Source: Paramacrobiotus metropolitanus (lineage: Eukaryota; Tardigrada; Eutardigrada; Parachela; Macrobiotidae). Taken from it: a stretch of DNA of 64,000 nucleotides. A model generated the notes under the pieces. The model saw nothing but the letters and a program-made list of their open reading frames with translations. It was not told where the DNA came from and did not search any database. A program made the translations under genes and the position numbers. The stretch spans positions 2,294,001-2,358,000 of the forward strand of contig NW_026570223.1 in NCBI RefSeq assembly GCF_019649055.1, in the 5' to 3' direction. Positions 1 through 13,108 of this stretch are shown here, one piece after another; positions within the stretch are counted from its first letter, which is position 1; every line of letters starts with the position of its first letter.

Positions 1-555
1 AGGTGTATTTGATGCAAGGACTGATTACGATTGGCAGATCTGCGGCGCTCTTGCTGACCTAACTTTTTCTGTAATCCGAATCAATTTGTACATTTTGTTT
101 TTCCGGATTTTTGAATTTTTACTGTGTGGATTTAGGTACTTGAAATATTTAAAGTATTGCTCGTCGAAATTAAAATTTACAGCATAAAAAACTTTAAACT
201 GTTTGAGGTACGGCATTAAATCGTCTGACCACTGACCTTGAAGTGCAGTTAAACTGCGGAGGAGGAGTTACGTACAAACTTGTACCTGTTCAATGCCACA
301 CGCACGTCCCCTGCTCCACCTGGAGCCCAATGAAAGTTGCGGTTTTTTAGTACCAAGCTGAGACAACCGTACGATTTGAACTGCTCTATTGTTAATGTTG
401 CACCTGGAAAAATCCTCCGGTAGTACTTACAAGCTAGCTACAGTATTTTAAAAGCCAGTTAACGATGGTCACTGTTCAAGTGTACGTACGTACATACACC
501 GATCGCATCCACATCACAGAATTCTTCTACCGGCTCACGTCATGGGCCGTCTGGA
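1..555. other. Left-edge sequence without a supported gene
   Basis: I see no gene I can support here. A short frame ending with TAA near position 60 could be the tail of a + strand gene lying outside the window, but it is too short to recognise. A small alternating GTAC/TACG run lies near 482-498. Confidence 0.4.
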
Positions 556-557
556 TT

Positions 558-594
558 TATAAACCAGTGATCAGAAAATCTGCAGTCCTCAGTC
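558..594 (+). promoter_or_regulatory. Core promoter: TATA box plus initiator for the Gly/Trp peptide gene
   Basis: TATAAA lies at 558-563 and a TCAGTC initiator at 589-594, so the initiator A (591) is 33 bases downstream of the TATA start. This is the usual metazoan spacing. The start codon of the peptide gene follows at 716. That this promoter drives that gene is inferred from position only. Confidence 0.6.
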
Positions 595-715
595 TGCGTT
601 TTGCTGGCTAGTTGTCGCGACTTTATCGTGTTTCACGCCACTTTAATTTAGTTTTGCCCTTTATTGCTTCAGCTAGAAGTTTTTAGTTTTCCCCGCCATA
701 AAGGGCATCATCACC

Positions 716-1456
716 ATGAGAGTACGTCTGACCTTCGGCTTCGCGAGTGTCATCTACTTGTCTTGATATCCCTTCTCCCTTGTGCGGGTGCTAATTTACC
801 GTATTTTGCTGCAGACAACAACCTCCCTCTGGTTCTTCCTCATACTACTGCTCGGGTTCTTGTCATTTGCGGAATGTGGATTCGGCGGTGGATGGGGTAA
901 CGGTGGATGGGGCGGAGGATGGGGCGGATGGGGCGGCGGATGGGGAGGTGGATGGGGCGGATGGGGAGGGTAAGCGAAAACTTTCAGGTTTCATAAGTTT
1001 TCAGTTGACCTTTGAAATAATCAAAGTTAGAGAAACTCTCGGTTCATATCTCAATGGTACAAAACGTATCTGTATTTGAACATCTATTTATCGGTATGAA
1101 CGCTTTGTCAGGTCACGCTGATTTTATACATATTTTTTTCTTGAAAATTAAGCCACAAATGTTTTCACATTGAGAATTCAGATTATCAGCAAATCAGCTC
1201 TTAAACGTAGTACTGACCTTTGATTTCAATTCTTAAAAATTAAAATTCTGCATTTCTAACTTCCTGGTTGGTATTGCAGTTGGGGCGGACCTGGTTGGGG
1301 AGGATGGGGCGGGTAAGTATTTACGGTTAACTCGAAATATGGAAATAACGTATTTCGTTAACCGGTTAACACCGTTTTTCGGGCTTCTTTGGCAGTGATG
1401 GCTGGGGCGGATGGGGTGGATCCGGATGGGGTTGGGGAGGCGGATGGAAGAAGTGA
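716..1456 (+). CDS. Secreted glycine/tryptophan-repeat peptide, 4 exons
   Basis: Exons 716-721, 815-969, 1280-1312 and 1396-1456 give 84 residues. The first coding exon is only ATG-AGA, followed by a GTACGT donor. Joined to exon 2 it gives a signal peptide starting MRTTTSLWFFLILLL and ending near FAEC. The mature part is almost only Gly and Trp in GGW/GGWG steps, with one Pro and one Ser, and ends Trp-Lys-Lys before the stop. The ATG-AGA start is preferred because upstream reading of exon 2 without it has no ATG before the signal peptide. Similar Gly-rich aromatic secreted peptides occur as cuticle components and as nematode NLP/caenacin antimicrobial peptides. Which, if either, applies here is unknown. 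I do not recognise an orthologue. Confidence 0.75.
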
Positions 1457-1722
1457 TCGCCTGATTTTCCTCCAGTTTGTTGACCCCGGTTGCAGCATTT
1501 TTACGGTGTCCATTCCTCATCGCCTGGGTCTTGTCAGTCCATTCCGCATCGCGCCCTGGATCATGTGTCATTGTCATTTCTCGCTGTCCTGTGATCATAT
1601 ACCATTGACCTGTGCTCATATTCAACGAAGTTTAAAGACTGTACGTGTGCGACTGTTTTGTCGGTTTTTATTTGTGATATGTTTTGTATTTATTGCGAAT
1701 GTTCGAATTGTGACTGAAAATT

Positions 1723-1728
1723 AATAAA
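1723..1728 (+). terminator. Polyadenylation signal AATAAA
   Basis: Canonical hexamer 267 bases after the stop of the Gly/Trp peptide gene, on the same strand, in AT-rich sequence. Confidence 0.55.
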
Positions 1729-2101
1729 ATGACTGTGCGATAAGCAGATGTAATTGTGTTATCTACGGACTACGGTAGAACCAAATGGACAAGAGCGTTT
1801 GACACACGAATTCAGTAGTGCTGGATGACAGACACCATTTCTTCTCGACGTTCTCGTATAGAGGTAGTAAAATGTAAACCTTGAAATAAATCTTGGGGGA
1901 ATTAACAATGGATATGAGAATGTAATTCGAGAATTAAACTTTAAAATGTGGAAATAACCGCGCAGAATGATAGCACAAGCGGATTTGGTGTCCGCCCAGT
2001 GGTCACTATTCTACAATCAACGTCGAATATGTTACCGCCCTTACTAAACACATTACGGATGAGTCATGCATATGTGATTCACGCAGCCGCTAAGCGGCAT
2101 A
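1729..2101. other. Short intergenic stretch
   Basis: No coding frame or RNA gene I can support lies between the Gly/Trp peptide gene and the fold-back element. Confidence 0.4.
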
Positions 2102-2103
2102 TA

Positions 2104-2802
2104 TGGCGTACCAAATACCTCACCCCCGTAAACCTTAAAACTTAAAACTCAGAACACTAGAACGTAAAACACTAAAACGTAAAACAATGTAAAACACTAA
2201 AACAGTAAAACACTAAAACGTAAAAAACACGTAAAACACTAAAACCGTAAAACGTAAAACACTAAAACCGTAAAACGTAAAACACGATACCGTAAAACTC
2301 AGAACTCAGAATCGTAAACCTCAGAACTCAGAATCATAGAACTTGAAACGGTAAACCCTGAAACATGTTTTCGTGGACATAGACGATTTTAAGCAAAAAT
2401 AAACGGTAGTTCCACCAACGCCAATCCAATTCCAAAATCACCGCCTAACTCCAATAATAAAGTAGAATTCCATTAATATTATTGGAACTGGCATTGTGGA
2501 ATTGGAACTCTGAAAAGTGAAAAATTGTCTAAGTCCACGAAAACCACGATTTCATGTTTCAGGGTTTACAGTTTCAAGTTCTATGATTCTGAGTTCTGAG
2601 GTTTACGATTCTGAGTTCTGAGTTTACGGTATTGTGTTCTACGTTTTACGGTTTTACGTTTTAGTGTTTTACGTTTTACGTTTGTGTTTTACGTTTTGTT
2701 GTTTTAGTGTTTTACATACGTTTTACGTTTTAGTGCTTTACGTTTTAGTGTTCTGAGTTTTAAGTTCTAAGGTTTACGGGGGGTGAGGTATTTGGTACGC
2801 CA
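2104..2802. mobile_element. Fold-back MITE with long inverted arms of short repeats, TA target duplication
   Basis: The two ends are inverted copies: TGGCGTACCAAATACCTCAC at 2104 onward matches the reverse complement of the sequence ending at 2802. Both ends are flanked by TA (2102-2103 and 2803-2804), the target duplication typical of Tc1/mariner-type elements. The complementarity continues inward for about 280 bases. Each arm consists largely of repeated CTAAAACGTAAAACA-like units and a CAGAACTCAGAAT-like unit, and the centre (about 2395-2515) is AT-rich and unpaired. There is no coding capacity, so it would depend on a transposase from elsewhere. A transcript through it would fold into a long hairpin. 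The Tc1/mariner assignment is inferred from the TA duplication only. Confidence 0.75.
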
Positions 2803-3027
2803 TAGGCATACGGTAGCGAATGATTACGATCGGACCAGTTAGCGCTGTCCATATGACGCTGAATGAACACAAACACTTCGTTCCATTCCGAGCGAGAAAG
2901 TCTGTTAAATTTCACATCGATGAAGACTTGGTTGACTTGTTGCGAATACCTTGCGAGTCGCTGCTGGATTGTGTAATCAGTTTCTCTGGCAATGTACTCA
3001 TAAATGTAGTGCGGAAGTTATAATAAA

Positions 3028-6000
3028 ATGGTTCATAAGCATTATAACCAAACCGCAACATTAGCCACGGATGAAGAAGCTGCTGTGCCATTGCGGAATC
3101 TGAAGCCGCGCAGTTCTGTTCAATATGTGAGTGGAATACCCGAGGGAACGAAATCGATGGATAATGAGTGATGCGTTGTTGATGTGGTGTTTGTGCGTAA
3201 CCAGGGTGTGACGGGAGACGATGATACACTTTTCTTCCGCGATGGGCAACGGCGAATTGACTTTGTGCTGGTGTACCGTACTGGCGGCGTGAAAGCAGTG
3301 GATCACAAACGCGAGCAGCAACGAGCCGATTTCCAGGAGGAGATTGAACTGCAGGGAATTGACTTCGAACAGGAAGTGAAATCTGTAAGAATCGAGGAAG
3401 AATTTGGGCAGATTTACGGGATATTTGTAGAATGTTGACGTTGTTGTCCATCGTTGTTCTGGATGATGTCTAGATTCCTGGTCAACCGCCAGAAGTTAAA
3501 CTCTGCTTCGTCAAATTGCATGCAACATGGGACTTACTCACGAGGTAAGTACACTGTATATTTAAAACCAAAAACTGGATAGAAGGCTTCGGGTTTTTTT
3601 AAAACTAACTTACTGAGCAGTTTTGAAGTGTTGGTGCTTGTTTACGACTACTAGTGGATCGGTTAGAAGGTGCGGTTTAGACTCTAGATTGGTGTTGTAC
3701 AGGTATATTGTTCGAATGCTGATATTAAATTGTGAGCTTTTTATTCAGTTTTAGAAGCATGCTATTATTTTTGGTAAATTACTGAATTTTTTGCTGCTGC
3801 TATTCGCGATAATAGTTATTTTTTATTGATAGTCAAATTATACACTTACTGCACTTCTCGATTGTATTTTGCATAATTATTTTTTAATATTAGGCGGTAT
3901 GCCTTCGATCTCGAATACCATAATATTAAACCATGGCATACTTCTAGACTCTAGTTCTGTTTATGGAATGCGCAGAAGTATGTTTGATTGGCGGTCAGAC
4001 ATCCGATGTAGGTCAGCTGCGGTTTCGGCAATAAGGCGCTCGTTTTTTGCAGTTGAAACAAGATACTTTGTAAATATGCTTTTTCTAACTGCAATTCGCT
4101 GGTTCTTTGTTTGGCGGTACTTCAAATGCGTCGTGTGTGAGTAAGAGGAGTTATTTGGTGTGTGTTCGGTTAAGAAAAGCTAGAATTTGCCGACGCCATC
4201 AGCATCTTTCGATTTGTTGTTGCGACTGCTTACTAGTGCTTACACTTTAAATTTATATAAAATTCATGCCAACGGCAATATGCGACTATTTTACGCATCA
4301 CATTCACTCGCGTTTAGTTCAAGTGGATTGTAATCAGCTGTGAATCAGAGCTAAAAATAATTTTCTAGACGGAATTAGAATGTTAAGTAGAACTTTACTG
4401 TGACATTTTGCTTGTTTCCGGTGCGGAAATACCACAATGCCGATTGACATAGTTATGTTCTGTTTTTGCAGATATGCCGATATCATGAAAATTCGCATGC
4501 CTTTGAAGGTTGGCGCTTGTTTATTGCACTTTTTGCGATTGGATCTGGTGGGATTACTCAATATGCGTTCTTGACACTTAGACCGAATTGGAAACGTTTC
4601 CCGAAGATACGTTTTCTCGTTACTGCCCGAACCTGGTGGTTGACCGGACACTTCTTCCCAAGCTTCCCCATTATGTCACTACTGGTTTTTCCAAATCCAA
4701 GGAGGCACTGTAAGTAGATTACGTACTGTATGCATCGAATACATAATTTTTGTTCCCTGCATAGTCTAAGGACAAAAGTGCAAAAAATGCTGAATGATTT
4801 AACTTTGCGTTTGCCTGTTGTTCATTTGGTTTTCCTTCAGATTTCACATCGTGGACCAAGACACATTTTTTTCACCGTCGCAGCGAAGTCGGATAATTTG
4901 GGAATGTCTATCCCGAATAACAACAACGTCTGGCAAGCATCATATGGGTATGCTATACTAGCGTTGTACTTTAGGATTGTTTGTGAAATATAACAAAATT
5001 GATTGCAGGTATACAAAAACTTCTAGGAGACGGCACATTCCAAGCAGCATATCCACTGCACGATGGTCCATATGAAGAAAAATACAAGAGACCGTCGAAC
5101 TTGCGAGCAGTAATGATTTCCTGTTACAACTCACGCCTTGAAGTTAATCCAAAAATGGTTCCGCTAATTTAACGTTGTGACAACTTTTTTGTAGATCTTG
5201 TACAATCAGTGGGGTAGATTTGCCAGATTTGTCAAGTTCCAGCCAGTCACCTACATCAAAAATTACTTTGGAGAAGTATGGATGGATGGTTGCTGTTGCT
5301 CTGTAATGTTAATGTTTGCTTTGTAAATTTTACAGCGGGTTGGGTATTATTTTGCTTGGATGGAATTTTACACATTGATGTTGATACCGGCGGTTATCGT
5401 GGGATGGATCTGCTTGTTGTATGGTGCGGCTAACGTAAAAGGCGACATCCCGGCACAAGAACTCTGTACTTCGAAGGATATGGGAATGACCGTCATGTGC
5501 CCGATTTGTGAAAGGTCGGTAATCGCTTGGCCTTGAATCCGTAAATTCATGGCTTACAGCCGGATTCTGATTGTAGGCGTTGTCCGTACTGGAGATTGAA
5601 GGACAAATGTCATTTTGCTCAGGTGAAGCTTTTCGGCAGCATCTTGTATTTTTCGTTTGATCGATTAATACCATTTTCGTTTTTTTTTATTTTTGTCGTA
5701 AATTTGCTAGTTACTAACTGAAATTTTTTTAATGGAAGTCTATTTTATTGAATTTAACCAACACGCGCTTTACAGCAATGGAACAGTTATAACATGGGCA
5801 GTAATTATCACAAATTTTTTTTTATCAAATTCAGTGGAAGGCAACAGAAGAATTTTTTGCAGGCAACATATTTGATTGATAATCCGGCGACGATCTGTTT
5901 TGCTACATTTATGGCATTGTGGTCATCGTTGTTTATAATGTTGTGGAGAAGGAAGCAAAATATTTTATCGTGGAATTTTGACACGTACGATGTGTTAGAA

Positions 6001-8614
6001 CAAGAGGAGCCAGTCCGTCCAGAATTAGAGGCGCGTTTTCAGCCTGAGAACTGGAAAATAAATCCTATAACAGGCGTTAAGGAGCCATACATTTCACCCG
6101 TCCGTCAATTCTTTCAATCGGTTCTGTCCGGCACCGTGGTATTGTTCATGGTGAGCTTTATTTCCTACAAGTTTTTAAGTTTTCATTGTTTTCTAACTTT
6201 ATTCTATTTTATGTTGCAGATATTTTTGGTTTTTGCTGCTACTTTTGGTACATATACTTCGTTGTATACTTGTATTGACAAAACCTCGTTATTCTTAGTT
6301 TTGTTGATTTTGTTTGTAGCAACAATTGTGTACCGTGTGACTTTAAACATCGCCATTTATTCCGCAACCCGAGCGAGTCAGGATATAAATGAGACCGCGG
6401 GAGATTCAACTACTCTAAAGTATTCCACATATATTGTCAGTATTACCGCCGCGTTCCTCAACTTGATCGTTATTTTAATCCTTAACGGGGTACGTGAACA
6501 AGTTAAATTTCTTTGAGCCATATACGTGTAAGATGTCTTGCTAGTTGATTATGGCAGTAGTTTACCAGTGTTCGTCCTTTTTCCAGGTTTATTTTTGGAT
6601 TGCTAAATGGCTGACTGAAATGGGTACGCACACGCCGCTAATTACTAATATAAATTCTCCTGCTTTTGTTTTCTCCTGCTTTTGTTTGTTTGACTTTTTT
6701 GTTTTCAGAATATCCTAGAACGCAGACAGAATATGACAACCGTCTCACTATGAAATACTACATCTTCGAATTTGTCAACACGTATACATCGTTGTTTTAT
6801 GTTGCATTTTTCAAAGGACGGTAAGTTTGCACAGCATTTCCTATTGCAGCTGTGGCCATTTGAACAACTCCATTCAAAATGTTCGAAAATCAGCTGTTCA
6901 TAGCGAATTGTTTATTTATCCTATTGTCTGTTGCTGAGATGTAAATGTTGGCTGTTTCTAGTTTTCCCGCTGCAATCCCTAACAACAGAATTCTTGGTGA
7001 TGTTCCAGTAGATCGGGTGAGAAACGTACTCGTACTCGTATTTTGTTACGGTTGCTGTACTTGTACACGCTTTACAATTTTTGCATGAACACTCACAATC
7101 AGTCTCATACATATGTTTCAGTGCGACAAAGCCGGATGCCTGATTGAGTTGACGATCCAGTTGGGTGTCCTCTTCCTTGGCAGCAGCTTAGCCAATATTA
7201 TCAGTGAGATTCTGGTGCCATGGTGTATCCGCCGCTACCGCAACATCCAAAGTCCGAAGCTGAAATCGCAGTGGGAACAGGACCATGATTTGGCCAGCTT
7301 TCCGACAATGGGAATGTTTATGGAATATAGCCGAATGGGTAGGCAAATCTTGACGATGCGTATCTTAAGCAGAATTATATTCGTTAGTTGAATCTCTCAT
7401 TCGGAATTTCGGGAAAAAAGATTCACAACTTACAAGTGCGGACAATTTAGCGTGAACAGAACGTGAACAGAACGAACAGAACGCGTGTGATGCTTATTTT
7501 GCAAACTTACTCGTATAATTCCAATTTTTTCGGTGTAGCTCATTTTGATAACTGTTGCCCGTGAGTGAACTGCATGTGTACATGTATTTTTCTGATGTTT
7601 AGTGACTCAGTTTGGATTCATCACCATGTTCGTGGCGGCATTTCCAGTAGCACCGATATTTGCCTTGGTCAACAATTTAATTGAAATTCGTTTGAATGCC
7701 TATAAATACTTAACGTTTTTTCAACGCCCCGTTGCCTTATGGGTGAGAAATATTGGTAAGCCTTTTTGTTCTGGAAACGCTACTTTGGATGTGCATTTGT
7801 AATGGTCTTAGTTGAATGCTTATTCCAGGCGCCTGGGGAAAAATTCTGGAAAACGTGGCAAGATTTTCCGTTATCACAAATGTGAGAAAAAATTCTTTGC
7901 TTCAAATTTCAAACCATAGTTCGCGATCGGAAAATTTTTGTTCGTTTCCAGGCATTTATAATTGCATTTACATCCGATTTCGTTCCGCGATTGACCTATA
8001 TGTTGGCTTATTCCACGGATGGAACACTTATGGGATATAACAACTGGACTTTGTCAGCGTTTAACACAGAAGACTTTGCTTTCGACAGTAAGCCTGAGTT
8101 TCCTGGTCACGATGAATTTGACCCTTTGAATCCCCCTGGACTATGCTGGTAACCTTTTTATTAACCTAGTTCACTTTCAAAGGGTTTTTATTATATGATT
8201 TGTGCGTAGGTATTACGAATTCCGCACTCCTCCATGGGATATCAATTCAAAGCGATATGCTTTCTCGATGACATATTGGAATGTCTTGGCTGCCCGAGTG
8301 ATTTTGGTTCTAGTTTTTGAGGTACGGCGATGTGATGGCGCTGACTTTTCAGTTAGTCAGAATTACTACAAGTGTCCTGCTAATAGTATTCGTAACATTG
8401 TTGTTTGCAGCACTTTGTTATGGTTGTGACGAAACTGATTTCAATTTTCGTTCCGGACATGCCGCGATCGTTGAAAATTAAGAAACTGCGTGATAATTTC
8501 GTTGCAAAGGAGGCCTTTTACGAAGCGGAATACCGCAAACAAGAACCAATGCGTCGCGCTGCTACGGCTAATCGCTCAAAGACACCGCAAACACAGCGCA
8601 GAACCGAGCTGTAA
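3028..8614 (+). CDS. Anoctamin (TMEM16 family) channel/scramblase, 21 exons, complete
   Basis: Exons: 3028-3126, 3205-3384, 3474-3544, 4472-4508, 4582-4709, 4841-4947, 5009-5109, 5195-5275, 5336-5514, 5577-5622, 5863-6150, 6220-6489, 6587-6623, 6709-6820, 6962-7016, 7122-7338, 7603-7755, 7829-7881, 7952-8148, 8210-8321, 8411-8614. These give 908 residues in one open frame. The N-terminal dimerisation domain has [14 protein letters not shown] and [11 protein letters not shown]. The Cys-rich first extracellular loop follows (CPICERRCPYWR, exons 9-10), then the membrane core ([48 protein letters not shown]). TMEM16 proteins are plasma- or endo-membrane anion channels or lipid scramblases, usually Ca2+-activated. 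Of six Ca2+ ligands (mouse ANO1 numbering), N650, E654, E702 and E734 are kept (N622, E626, E665, E697 here), but E705 is Arg668 and D738 is Asn701. The N-terminal exon (ATG 3028) is the least certain. Gene is convergent with the EBP-like gene. Confidence 0.92.
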
Positions 8615-8862
8615 ACTGTCCGTTTGTTGTCCGGTGATTTTTTTAAATTTGACTTTTTCACTGTCCAGTGTCCACTCTTATGCCATATCAGAGCGTATGT
8701 GCTGGTTTTATGATTTTAGAACTACTCAGGGACCGTTCTGTTTGTATTTTTCAAAGCAATACTGAAAATACTCGGGTATCGGAATCGATCCAAAACAATA
8801 TTGAAAACGTTTACAAAATGCAGTGAAGCACAGTAACAGACCCAGAAGTACACAGTAAATGT

Positions 8863-10013
<1,151 letters not shown>

Positions 10014-10679
10014 AGTATTAACGATAAAATTGCACGGCAGATACTAAACTGGTGTACGTGGCTGAAATAATACCAAAATTAATACTGGATGCACTTATAA
10101 CATCAATAGAATAATAAATACGGCGCTTTTGAAGAATTATGAATACTGTATCACAGAAAAGTGCAGGCCAATGATATCTAAATAATCAATTTAGCCATGC
10201 AGAATGCACAGCTTAATGAGCAGCTCGTTAAGCATTATGCCCATATCTTTTTTCCATTAGCCTAATAATGCAAGGAATTATGACATGTTATTGATCGAGC
10301 AGTCAGCAATGCAGCATGAACCGGAAACACGGTTCTGAACAGCTGATCGTTTTCGTCCCGCGCGTCTGCCGGTATACCGCAAATTCTACTCTACTGCTAC
10401 GGTGCTACTTATTCGTTATCAATTGCAACCACAGTCTGCCTTTATTAAATGTGAAAACGTGATGCCGTACGAAACTTACGATTAAAGCGATGCGACCGTG
10501 ATAATGCCGATTTTAACAATCAGACTGATAATGTCACTTATAAACTCATCTATGTATGTATATCGTACTATTATAAAAGATAATCTGTATGTACTATGTA
10601 CAATACTCTTGTCAGTTGTTAATTCTGTCAGTAGTGTACCTATAATATAAGCGCACTAGCAGATAATTATCATGATATT

Positions 10680-10712
10680 TATATATATGTGTATATATAT
10701 GTGTGTATATGC
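10680..10712. repeat. TA/TG microsatellite
   Basis: Alternating TATATATGTGTATATATATG-type run in intergenic DNA. No function inferred. Confidence 0.7.
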
Positions 10713-10991
10713 TTGTATAATGTAAAAATAGTGTTCCAAGTTGTTTGATCTAGTTATGGATGCATAGATTTTTGTTTTTCGAAATAGTTCATACTGATCT
10801 CGTCTTAGCCGCTTTTAGATTTCCGGTACACATACTGCACTGCAGGCATTTTACTTTACAATTAGCTTTTCTTGAAGACTATGGACAATATCGTTTCTGT
10901 TTTAATTAATAAAGTATAACCTGTATTCAGAAGCTGCAGTTTCTGTCCGGTGTCCGCGCAGTTTAGGTTGTGTTAGGAAATGAGGTCAACA

Positions 10992-11234
10992 TTACCGCTT
11001 GTTGTTGTCGCAGGTTGTTTTGTGTCGACCGACTTCCGGGCGTTGTCGCCGTTGTGGAATATTACTGCATGTGTGCTCGATAGTTAAGCTGTACAAGTTT
11101 GAAGAGGGACAACTGTAATCTGGCGGAGCGTGACTGCATGGGCATGTAGTAATGTTTGTAAAATGTGGATTTCGTACACACCGGGCATTCATCCCAAACG
11201 ACAAACGTACACATTCCCCTGACGGAACCGACAT
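10992..11234 (-). CDS. Possible Cys-rich small secreted protein (fragment or last exon)
   Basis: This minus-strand frame of 80 residues has a regular cysteine pattern: GEC..., ARCVRNP, TTCPCSH, SCPS, HTCSN, TTCDNN. The CPC plus following spaced Cys recalls the C-terminal half of colipase/prokineticin/astakine-type folds. No signal peptide lies in frame, and a TAA stop sits two codons upstream of the ATG. If real, this would be a downstream exon using an acceptor just before GGGAATG (a TCAG is present). I could not find the partner exon. Another minus frame at 11499-11717 also has paired Cys and ends at a GTAAGG donor, but its phase does not join. Chance coding remains quite possible. Confidence 0.22.
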   Translation of the reverse strand: MSVPSGECVRLSFGMNARCVRNPHFTNITTCPCSHAPPDYSCPSSNLYSLTIEHTCSNIPQRRQRPEVGRHKTTCDNNKR

Positions 11235-13108
11235 CGTTTATGCAAGTATAATCCACAACGTCCCGGCATGTACTATGACTGCACTGTTGTACAATACACT
11301 GCACCCAGTGCCACCCGGCCGGAACAGGCGCCCAAGAAAGTGCCTTAACGCACTGATCAAAATGATCCTCGATTACATAAGATGCCTAGCTCGGGTTTGT
11401 CGCCATGGGCGTAAAGACAAGCGACAATTTCAGTAATGATCGGCTTTTCCTACAAGCTAGACAACCAATTCTAATGACAGCCATAGCCGGCCATTTCCTT
11501 ACATTTTCTCTTTGTCCCAGTAAAATGTGCACTTTCCATCGATTAAGCAATTCAATGACAATTTTAAAATTCGCTCTTCCCTAATCAATACTCGGGACTT
11601 GCGTTCTTCGCGGGCCAGCCAAGGATGGCGAACAGCGCAGCACTCTTGCCATCCATCAGATTTTAAACGACCGGAAACCGCTAAACCTTGAAATTCGTCC
11701 AACCCGTACGCAAACACATTTGAAAACCAATTTCAACCACACAACGAAATAAGTACTAGTACTGAATATGAATTAGTCTCAACGAGAAAACGTCAGAAAT
11801 CTGGAACATTTCACAAAACGAAAAATACCGTTACATTGTCTATTGTACATACATGTACACTTTATTATTTCTACATCACCAGATACTTGCATCTTAAATT
11901 AATGCAAGGATTCAAGTTTAATATTACGCGAATGCTTAATTAATCAATGTGTAATTTAAGCTCGTTACTGTAATTAATCGTTTGTCTTATTTGACTGAAA
12001 TACTAACGGTCAAGTATGCCGGTGTGAAATATGACGAAGCAAGTACAATATCCCAAAATTACTGGTTATAAGGGTTGCTTCTAACCCAGTTTTTGATTTA
12101 CGTAGTTACAACATTGAGTACTAGTGCCATATCATGATTTTAATAATTTAATAATAAATGTAACGATTTATAGGCGATGATTTTAATGTCTGCACAATGC
12201 CGAGCTTTAAGGTGCATGCGAATTCTCGCTGGCTGCGGATAATTACAACACTATCCAAAGAGTTAGTAATGTCTGTTGCATATTAAAAGTTAGTACCACG
12301 CTGGCTACGAAGTATGCACGCTTGTCTGGAAACCGGAACCGGCGACTGTTTATCCAGGCCATATAGTCGCTATATATTTGCTTACTCCCGATCATATTTG
12401 CTGTGCAGTGCATCTCATCTGACCAGGCAGCAACGCAACAGCAACATATTTGTTATCGATAATGAGCTTTTTCTCCATAAACCAACCTGGTGGCTAGCAC
12501 GACCATTATCCAGGCAGCAAAATATGCTATTGTACGAAATTGTAAATCAGCACCCCATCTAGGTAGGCATTGAAAAAGCATCCTGTTTTAGTATGGTCAG
12601 TGGTGTACATATAAAAAAATCCCAAATCCTGACTGACATCGTTAAGCCATCCAAACATTCCCTTAAATCCTAATTGGCGCCCAATATCGATGTTTCCGGT
12701 GGCAAGTCACTCGACTCGATGTCGTCACTGCATCTTCGACTCCCACTCGAGTACAAGATGCGAGCCGAGGCTGCTGGCTGCCTGCACAGTGGTGTGTACG
12801 CTCAGCCCAGAACCGAAGATGCCGTTTACACTTTGCATATTTGCTGGTGTTGTGCCAGTTGAGCGCTATATACCGTGTTATTGCAGTCTTGCCACACACT
12901 GAATGGGAATTTATTTCTCCTCTATGGCATCCTGTTTCTTGTGTTTTTACACTGTAATTTGGATTACTTTCCATGCGGAGGATATGATCCAGAAAGGATT
13001 GCTGTGATTGTGCGCGGTGCGGTTCTTCAGTGTGCGCGGAGTGTGGAAAGAGAAGTGGTGGAGAAGAGCGTTGTTTTCTATCCAGTACGAGAGCCACTGT
13101 AGACCAGC

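Larger units (their letters stand above)
10014..13108. other. 3.1 kb intergenic region between the divergent EBP-like and CASK genes
   Basis: This must hold the EBP-like promoter (minus) and the main CASK promoter and 5' leader (plus). I could not place either confidently. It also holds a TA/TG microsatellite near 10680-10712 and a Cys-rich minus-strand frame (separate entry). The long frames at 12663-13097 on both strands look like GC-richer leader sequence rather than genes. Confidence 0.4.

Noticed and set aside
3894-3957. Alternative anoctamin exon reading [14 protein letters not shown] after an acceptor at 3893
   Set aside because: It resembles the real exon ([13 protein letters not shown] at 4472-4508) but meets TAG before any usable donor, so it cannot join onward.
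12867-12885. TATATA with a downstream CAGTC as the CASK core promoter
   Set aside because: The spacing (about 18 bases) is too short for a TATA/initiator pair.
12663-13097. 144-residue minus-strand frame just upstream of CASK
   Set aside because: No recognisable domain, no signal peptide, and overlapped by open frames on the other strand in a GC-richer stretch; fits 5' leader/promoter sequence of CASK.
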